From the NCBI GenBank assembly GCA_963853835.1, contig OY970830.1:37409966-37473965 (forward strand): 64,000 bases of DNA, given 5' to 3'. Numbering within the stretch: the stretch's first letter is position 1; the number at the start of each line of letters is the position of its first letter. The translations under genes were made by a program, and so were the position numbers. This document shows, in pieces, positions 57,341 to 64,000 of the stretch. Source of the DNA: Calendula officinalis. Taxonomy: Eukaryota > Streptophyta > Magnoliopsida > Asterales > Asteraceae. The notes under the pieces are model-generated. The model searched no databases and had not been told where the DNA came from. It saw only the letters and a list, made by a program, of their open reading frames with translations.

Positions 57341-60300
57341 TTAACTTATCAAAATCATACCAATACTGCTAACCAAAAACCTAAATCTTCCTACATCAAA
57401 AGCTTTGGTAAACAGATCTGCTAGTTGATTATCAGTATGAATTTTCTCAACTTTAATTAGTTTCTTTTCATTGCAGTCTCTTATGAAGTGAAATCTTATT
57501 TCAATGTGTTTTGTTTTGGAATGTTTTACTGGATTATTTACAATACTAATAGCACTTTGATTATCAATAAAAATTGGAGTTTTAAGGATAGATATACCAA
57601 AGTCTAGTAGTTGATTCTGAATCCACAATACTTGAGCACAACAGGCAGATGCAGCTACATACTCTGCTTCAGCAGTTGATGTTGAAACATTTGTTTGTTT
57701 CTTGCATTGTCATGACACCAGTCTTGTTCCAAAGAATTGACATCCACCAGTAGTAGATTTTCTGTCTTGACATTCACCACCATAGTCACTATCTGTGTAG
57801 GCTACAAGTTCAAATGGTGAGTCATGTGGATACCAAAGACCGAGTGATGGCTTTCCTTTCAAGTATCTGAATATTCTTTTGACAGCCTGCAAGTGTAGCT
57901 CCTTAGGTCTTGCCTGATACCTGGCACATACACAAACACTATACATAATGTCAGGTCTAGATGCAGTTAAGTACATTAGGGATCCTATCATTGATCTGTA
58001 TAGGTGTTCATCTACATCCTCCCCCTCAACATCAGGATGCATGTGTTTGTGAGTTTCCATTGGAGTACTTGCACTTTTGCAGTCTTTCATTGCAAATTTC
58101 TCCAAAATGTCTTTGACATATTTTGATTGGTTAATCAAAATACCATCTGATCTTTGATTGATTTGTAGTCCAAGAAAGAATTTCATTGGACCCATTGAGC
58201 TCATTTTGAATTTGATCTGCATTAGTTCTTCAAATTCTTTGCACAGTTGATCATTTGTTGAACCAAAGATGATGTCATCTACATATATTTGGACCAGTAG
58301 TATATCATTTTTTACTTTTCTTGTGAACAATGTCTTGTCGATTGCACCTCTTTTGAAATTGTTCTTCAGTAGGTATGATGATAATGTGTCATACCAAGCT
58401 CTTGGTGCCTGATGTAGGCCATAGAGAGCTTTGTCTAATTTGTACACATAATTATCATGTTCAGGATCTTCAAATCCTGGAGGTTGGCATACATATACTT
58501 CTTCTTCTATTTTACCATAAAGAAATGCACTTTTTACATCCATTTGGTATACTTTGAACTTCTTGTATGAAGCATATGCCAGAAATATTCTTATTGCTTC
58601 AATTCTAGCAACAGGTGCATATACTTCATCATAGTCAATCCCTTCTTCTTGAGTGTATCCTTGAGCCACAAGTCTGGCTTTGTTTTTGATCACTATACCT
58701 CTTTCATCTTTCTTGTTCCTGAAGATCCATCTTGTTCCAATGGCTCTTTTTCCTTTTGGTAGAGGTACAAGTGTCCATACAGCTTGTAGTTTGAATTGAA
58801 GAAGTTCTTCTTGCATTGCTATGATCCAGTTTGAGTCTTTCATTGCTTGTTGAATCTTTTTGGGTTCCTCCTGTGACAGAAAGCATTCACACATGCATTC
58901 ATTAGAGATTAGACTGATGTTACAGACATTTGAATTTAAAGATGAATTAAATTTGCTTCTTGTCTGCATGGTTGAATTAACATCACTTAGGACTTGGTCC
59001 AAAGGATGATTCTTTTCTGTTCTGGTGCCATGAATTTTGTCCACAGCTAATTGATTGTCAAGATTTGACTCATTGGACTCTGGAAATTGAGCATCTGTCC
59101 ATGTTTCTTCATGATTTTCTGGATTTTGGGAAGTTTCCTCATCGATACTGGTATCAGTAGTAACATGATCTTCGTTTACTTCTGGCGGATCATTGTTAGT
59201 ACTGATGTCAAGATTGATTGGTTCATCATCATTTGTTTGATTTTCTGAGTTACTACTGGGATCAGTAGTATTTGAGTTATTATTGGTATCAAGATTCCTA
59301 GGGAACTCTGAGTTACTACTGGAATCAGTAGTATTAATTGTAGGAACAGTATTGACCAGAATATACTTCATATTGCCTTGGCTCTCATTAAATGATGATG
59401 ATCCTCCTTGTTGACCTTGATTGATTGAATCTCCTATATTAAAATCATAGTTTACATCAAAAGATTTGGTTAGATTATCAATGTTAAATAACCAATCTGG
59501 ACCGTTTCCCTGTTCATTCATCAGATTTTCATTAAAGGATACATTTATACTTTCTTCAATGATCCTTAGCCTTTTGTTGAACACTCTATAAGATTTGCTT
59601 TGAGTTGAGTATCCTACAAAGATCCCATCATCTGCTTTGCAGTCAAACTTACCAATTTGTTCTCTTGTAATTAAGATTGTACAAGGACAACCAAATGACT
59701 TTAAGAAACTAATGGATGGTTTTCTTTTATTAAACAATTCATAAGGTGTTTTAACATGAGGCTTTACTATTAGTACTCTGTTTTGAACATAACAAGCAGT
59801 ATTAACAGTATTGACCAGAATATACTTCATATTGCCTTGGCTCTCATTAAATGATGATGATCCTCCTTGTTGACCTTGATTGATTGAATCTCCTATATTA
59901 AAATCATAGTTTACATCAAAAGATTTGGTTAGATTATCAATGTTAAATAACCAATCTGGACTGTTTCCCTGTTCATTCATCAGATTTTCATTAAAGGATA
60001 CATTTATACTTTCTTCAATGATCCTTAGCCTTTTGTTGAACACTCTATAAGATTTGCTTTGAGTTGAGTATCCTACAAAGATCCCATCATCTGCTTTGCA
60101 GTCAAACTTACCAATTTGTTCTCTTGTAATTAAGATTGTACAAGGACAACCAAATGACTTTAAGAAACTAATGGATGGTTTTCTTTTATTAAACAATTCA
60201 TAAGGTGTTTTAACATGAGGCTTTACTATTAGTACTCTGTTTTGAACATAACAAGCAGTATTAACAGTATTGACCAGAATATACTTCATATTGCCTTGGC

Positions 60301-61747
60301 TCTCATTAAATGATGATGATCCTCCTTGTTGACCTTGATTGATTGAATCTCCTATATTAAAATCGTAGTTTACATCAAAAGATTTGGTTAGATTATCAAT
60401 GTTAAATAACCAATCTGGACCGTTTCCCTGTTCATTCATCATATTTTCATTAAAGGATACATTTATACTTTCTTCAATGATCCTTAGCCTTTTGTTGAAC
60501 ACTCTATAAGATTTGCTTTGAGTTGAGTATCCTACAAAGATCCCATCATCTGCTTTGCAGTCAAACTTACCAATTTGTTCTCTTGTAATTAAGATTGTAC
60601 AAGGACAACCAAATGACTTTAAGAAACTAATGGATGGTTTTCTTTTATTAAACAATTCATAAGGTGTTTTAACATGAGGCTTTACTATTAGTACTCTGTT
60701 TTGAACATAACAAGCAGTATTAACAGCTTCAGCCCAAAACGTTATTGGTAATTTTGAATCTGCAAGCATGGATCTGGCTGCTTCAATTATTGTTCTATTT
60801 CTTCTTTCAGCTACACCATTCTGTTGAGGAGTTCTTGGTGAGCTGTACTGCCTGTCAATTCCCTTAAGATCACAAAAGTCAATTAAGTTAGTATTTTTTA
60901 ATTCTGTGCCATTATCACATCTGATGGCTTTAACTTTGAGATCTCTTGTATTTTCCAGCTTGACAATTAGATTCTTTATAATCTCACTTGTTTCATCTTT
61001 GGTACTAAGAAAGAAAACCCAAGTATATCTGGAAAAATCATCAGTAATAACAAGGCAGTATTGTTTCTTTCCAATACTCATTACATTTGTTGGTCCAAAA
61101 AGGTCCATATGTAAGAGCTGCAAAGGGTTAGAAATAGAGTTTATTGATTTGGTTTTATGAGAAGACTTGTGTTGCTTACCTTTTAGACATGCAACACAAT
61201 GATGATCACACATGAATTCTTTTTGAGGAAAGCCAACTACTAAATTCTTTTTAACTAGATTGTTCATATTTTTAAAATTTGTGTGACACATCCTTTTGTG
61301 CCAAAGTTCTGATTCATTTGTGTTTGCCTTAGATATAAAACAGTTGATCTCATTTGAAGAAATGAGTTCTCCCCCTATATCAAGGCAATACACATTGTTT
61401 CTCCTTGGTGTTCTTAAAACAACAAATTTTTCATCTAAAATAAAATCAGGAGAAAGAATGATGCACTCTATATCTGTAAAAAGAATTTTGTTCTTTTTAT
61501 CACATACTTGTGAGACACTAACCAGATTGTACTTAAGCTCAGCCACATCATCAAAAGTAATCTTACCATTTGATAATGTACCTTTACCTGTGATCTTACC
61601 ACCTCTTGGATTTTCACCAAAAGCAACATATCCTCCTTCAAAAGACTTGAAATCTCTGAGTATTTGAAGATTTCCAGTCATGTGCCTAGAGCATCCACTA
61701 TCAATATGCCATGTTCTACCTTCTTCAGGAATCTGAATGCTCTGCAC
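57341..61747 (-). pseudogene. Copia-type pol polyprotein with an in-frame stop and a tripled segment
   Basis: Order on the minus strand: protease (WHIDSGCSRHMTG, 61.71 kb), the HHCC zinc site (ELWHKRMCHTN and CVACLKGKQHK), integrase core with D (HMDLFGP, 61.1 kb), D (CDNGTE, 60.9 kb) and E (QQNGVAERRNR, 60.8 kb). Next comes a 153-codon segment present three times (59349-60725), a Ser/Asn/Thr/Asp-rich linker, reverse transcriptase (KARLVAQGYTQ, VYQMDVKSAFLYG, IYVDDIIFGS at 58.28 kb) and RNase H (YTDSDYGG, 57.8 kb; STAEAEYVAAS; IFIDNQSAISI; end 57341). Codon 57710-57712 is TGA where the family has Trp (LVS-stop-QCKK), with the same frame open on both sides. The frame is shifted relative to gag with almost no overlap. 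Confidence 0.9.
59349..60725 (-). repeat. Tandem in-frame triplication, 459 bp per unit, inside pol
   Basis: Units 59349-59807, 59808-60266 and 60267-60725 are nearly identical: I see only a few changes, such as MNEQGNG against MNEQGNS and Met against Leu before it. Each encodes 153 codons from VNTACYVQNRVLIVKPHVK through GQQGGSSSFNESQGNMKYIL. The join falls at short similar words (cagtattaac and cagtattgac). Confidence 0.95.
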
Positions 61748-61761
61748 ACAAAGTAAAAGGA

Positions 61762-64000
61762 TTAGTTAATATTGGGAACCCAAGCTTGTTTTGTCTTGGT
61801 TTCATCCTTTGAAGAGTAAGATTTTCTAATTGAATGAGTTTTGGATGCAGGTTTGGTCTTATTTTGCTGGTTAGTACTGGTGTGGTGTGTTGCTACCGAC
61901 CTAGGTTTATACCCGTTGTGTTTGGCTTTTGAGTATTTTACTACTGATGGACCAGTAGTATTTGGATAGTAAAAGTTTTTGGCATAGTCAGTGGTGTTTT
62001 GATAATTGTACCAGACAGCATTGTAATTAGGGTTTTTATCAGTAGGAAATCTGGAATATTTGCTACTGATGTTTGAAAATTTTGGGTATTGAGGAGATTT
62101 AACTTGTTTTCCATTGTTTTTGAAATAATTACTCCTCTTTGGACTTTTATACCTAATATTTTGCACAAATCTCTGTGCAGTTCTTCCAAATTTGGGAGTT
62201 TCAACATGTGACATTTTAACTTCTTCAGTTTTTAAAACTTTTTCTTTTTCTTTACTAAGTTTAAACTCCTTGAAGTCTTTGCTGTTAATCGGATTAAAAT
62301 GACAGTTCTTTGCTATGTGATTAACTTTGTTACATATCAAACATGTTAACTTTGTTGATTTAGCACCTTCAGGCTTTCTTTGTTCTTTTAACTGATTTAA
62401 GTTTCTTTGATTTCCCCTTCTTAAAATTTTTGGTATATTTTCTGAGTTATATTTAGGGGATTCAATAGGACTTTGTGTTGTATGAAAACTTGCATCAGTT
62501 GACTTAGTTGTTTGATCATCATCAGAAGAATCATTTGACTCGTTTGTTTCATTACTAGTATCAGTTTCAGTTTGACTCTCTATTTTTAAATCATATAAAA
62601 TTCTTTCTGTGCTAGCCCTAAGAGGAGGGATAACATTAGTTGGAGGAGGAACTGCATGATATCCCACTCCATGCACAACTTTTTCAGTAGTTTGATTACT
62701 GGTTAATTCATTAACAATTTGAGAGCTTCTTTCAAATTTCTTTATTGTTAATTTATTCTGTTCTAGTTCCATTTGACATTCTTCTAATTTACTCAAAGTT
62801 TCTTTTAATTTTAACTGGGCATGTTCTTTTTCATAAGTAGTTTGCAACAATTCATCTTTTATCTTTTGATCTGTTATTTTATAGATTTTAATTTGATTTT
62901 CAAGATCAGCTATACATCCATTGTATTCAATTCTCCTATTTCTGTTTAAAATCATCTCTTCAAGTGTTTCTTTGTTAAGTTTTTCTAATTCTCTATATGC
63001 CTTAATACATTCAGGAGTACAAGCTTTAGAATGTACCTCAGTAGTAGCAGAATCAGTGGTGAAGGACATGAGAGCTTGGTTCTGTGCATGTTCTTCTGCT
63101 TGAAAGCTCCAGTCATATCCTAGTCCTTCTTGTGATACTAGAGCTGTTGAGTTTGAAGTGTTAATTTTGTTGTAGTTTGACCTTTGATTTGTGTTTGGAC
63201 ATTCTCTGGCAAAGTGACCTAGATTGCTACAGTTGTAGCATTTGACCTTGGTCTTGTCAAATCCAGCACGATCACCTTTGTTGTATGACAGATTTTGCCT
63301 TCCAGTTCTTTTAAGAAACCTTTTTGTTCTTAAGCTCAGCATTGCCATCTGCCATTTGATGTCCATCTCTTCCAAATCATCAGGATTGAGTTGTTCTAAA
63401 TCCTCACTAATCAATGCAGTATGCACATGACTTGTGAAGAAAGATTCTCTTGCTATATCTTCATTATCTGCATTCTTTATAGCTTCCTGACCTGTTCCTG
63501 TACTAGACACAAAAGCAGCATTGTTTGTAGGTAAATTTGGAGTTTTAGTACTTACCTCTGATTCAAATACTCTTAGCTCATTGTAGAGTTCATCCAGCTC
63601 TTTCTCTTCCAATTGATCTCCTTGTCTATATATAACTGTATACATAGACCATTCTTCACCTAAAGAACTGAGAAACTTTCTGTTGACATCATCATTGTCT
63701 GGTTGATAACCAACTTGATTCAGCTCACCAACTAGTTTGTTGAACCTATCAAAGACTTGTGACAATGACTCATTCTTCTTGCCTTTAAAGTTTTCAAAGT
63801 CTTGCTTCAGTACAGACTTCATGTTTCTCTTGGTACTCTTTGTACCTACAAACCTCTTCTCCAGTGCTTGCCACAGTTTCTTTGCATCATCATATTCAAC
63901 AAACAAATGTTGATAATCATTGGGAATGGCAAGCAGAAGAGTGCTTAGGGCCTTGAATTCAATGCCTCTATCCTTCTTTTCTTTTTCACACTTGAGTTTG
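61762..64000 (-). CDS. Gag of element D, N-terminus outside the window
   Basis: The frame is open from the window edge to TAA 61762-61764, over 745 codons visible. The visible N-terminal part (LLLAIPNDYQHLFVEYDDAK, KKLWQALEKRFVGT, LSQVFDRFNKLVGEL, KFLSSLGEEWSMY) is the UBN2-type gag domain of Copia elements. A zinc knuckle CYNCSNLGHFAREC lies near 63.2 kb. Next comes a coiled-coil part (KTLEEMILNRNRRIEYN and LKLKETLSKLEECQMELEQN; 62.7-63.0 kb), then a second knuckle CLICNKVNHIAKNC near 62.3 kb, and a basic tail ending KQAWVPNIN. The long gag with coiled coil and two knuckles is Sirevirus-like. It forms the particle and binds the RNA. It appears intact as far as seen; the start codon is to the right of 64000. 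Confidence 0.88.
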   Translation of the reverse strand, partial: KLKCEKEKKDRGIEFKALSTLLLAIPNDYQHLFVEYDDAKKLWQALEKRFVGTKSTKRNMKSVLKQDFENFKGKKNESLSQVFDRFNKLVGELNQVGYQPDNDDVNRKFLSSLGEEWSMYTVIYRQGDQLEEKELDELYNELRVFESEVSTKTPNLPTNNAAFVSSTGTGQEAIKNADNEDIARESFFTSHVHTALISEDLEQLNPDDLEEMDIKWQMAMLSLRTKRFLKRTGRQNLSYNKGDRAGFDKTKVKCYNCSNLGHFARECPNTNQRSNYNKINTSNSTALVSQEGLGYDWSFQAEEHAQNQALMSFTTDSATTEVHSKACTPECIKAYRELEKLNKETLEEMILNRNRRIEYNGCIADLENQIKIYKITDQKIKDELLQTTYEKEHAQLKLKETLSKLEECQMELEQNKLTIKKFERSSQIVNELTSNQTTEKVVHGVGYHAVPPPTNVIPPLRASTERILYDLKIESQTETDTSNETNESNDSSDDDQTTKSTDASFHTTQSPIESPKYNSENIPKILRRGNQRNLNQLKEQRKPEGAKSTKLTCLICNKVNHIAKNCHFNPINSKDFKEFKLSKEKEKVLKTEEVKMSHVETPKFGRTAQRFVQNIRYKSPKRSNYFKNNGKQVKSPQYPKFSNISSKYSRFPTDKNPNYNAVWYNYQNTTDYAKNFYYPNTTGPSVVKYSKAKHNGYKPRSVATHHTSTNQQNKTKPASKTHSIRKSYSSKDETKTKQAWVPNIN

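Larger units (their letters stand above)
52849..64000 (-). mobile_element. Element D: Sirevirus-type Copia element, cut by the window end
   Basis: Only the 3' LTR (52849-53367) is inside the window. Reading leftward from the window end: gag, then pol in the Copia order protease-integrase-reverse transcriptase-RNase H, then an additional 3' open region, a purine tract and the LTR. Copia order plus a long gag, an additional 3' ORF and many purine tracts point to the Sirevirus lineage. A nonsense codon in RNase H, two frame breaks in the 3' ORF and a tripled segment in pol show that this copy is defective or mutated. The left flank of the LTR is ctatt; the target duplication needs sequence beyond 64 kb. 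Confidence 0.88.

Noticed and set aside
61747..61775. Programmed frameshift between gag and pol of element D
   Set aside because: The pol frame is closed by a stop only about nine codons upstream of its first usable codons, leaving almost no overlap and no evident slippery site. A small indel or reinitiation is as likely.

Overview
The window is nuclear DNA from a flowering plant, read from spliceosomal introns, AT-rich gene-poor sequence, plant-type Helitrons, Copia/Sirevirus-like LTR elements and a nuclear copy of plastid rpoC2. The style of the retroelement proteins recalls Asteraceae, but that is an inference and no species is claimed. Only three ordinary host genes are well supported, plus the front half of a cytochrome P450. 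Most of the remainder is mobile DNA nested in mobile DNA.

Layout. 1-3.3 kb: a five-exon DUF4378/TRM-like gene (+). 4.9-6.6 kb: a four-exon gene (-) for a 148-residue protein. 7.54-17.37 kb: Helitron-1, carrying a phosphofructokinase exon fragment and a MITE that was split by a 7.1 kb gag-only LTR element with 2.5 kb LTRs (TSD TTAAC). 17.37-18.33 kb: a foldback MITE. 18.33-21.96 kb: Helitron-2, carrying an Hsp110-type fragment, a duplicated tRNA-like repeat and a helicase tail. 22-24.1 kb: remnant of an LTR element related to the gag-only one, on the minus strand. 26.66-29.26 kb: non-autonomous LTR element C (TSD TACCA) that has captured a DUF1685 gene. 29.5-30.4 kb: a two-exon gene for a small membrane protein. 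30.9-32.6 kb: Stowaway-like MITEs. 33.3-34.8 kb: the P450 front half, cut off in an intron by LTR element E (35.03-43.07 kb, TSD GATGG). 43.1-43.9 kb: a foldback MITE cluster. 44.14-52.61 kb: Helitron-3 (-), nearly complete, with RPA-like and Rep/Pif1-helicase genes. 52.85 kb to the window end: a Sirevirus-type Copia element (-), running out of the window inside gag.

Special points. Element E holds a series of six large imperfect foldbacks (36.46-37.64 kb). Their arms differ from copy to copy yet stay complementary, around an invariant internal motif. I consider this the strongest candidate for an undescribed structured element. The same element has its gag frame interrupted by a plastid rpoC2 piece next to a perfect 79-bp inverted repeat. 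The Sirevirus pol has an in-frame, nearly identical triplication of 153 codons after the integrase core. A short palindromic half-site, ACTACTGAT, is clustered in noncoding parts of two separate LTR elements and recurs in coding DNA.

How the pieces relate. Helitron-3 still shows the protein set (RPA-like, Rep and helicase) that could mobilise non-autonomous Helitrons, although its own Rep/helicase frame is broken in two places. Helitron-1 and -2 look like non-autonomous gene-capturing passengers. Elements C and E look like non-autonomous relatives that would need proteins from a full Sirevirus, perhaps of the kind at 52.8-64 kb.
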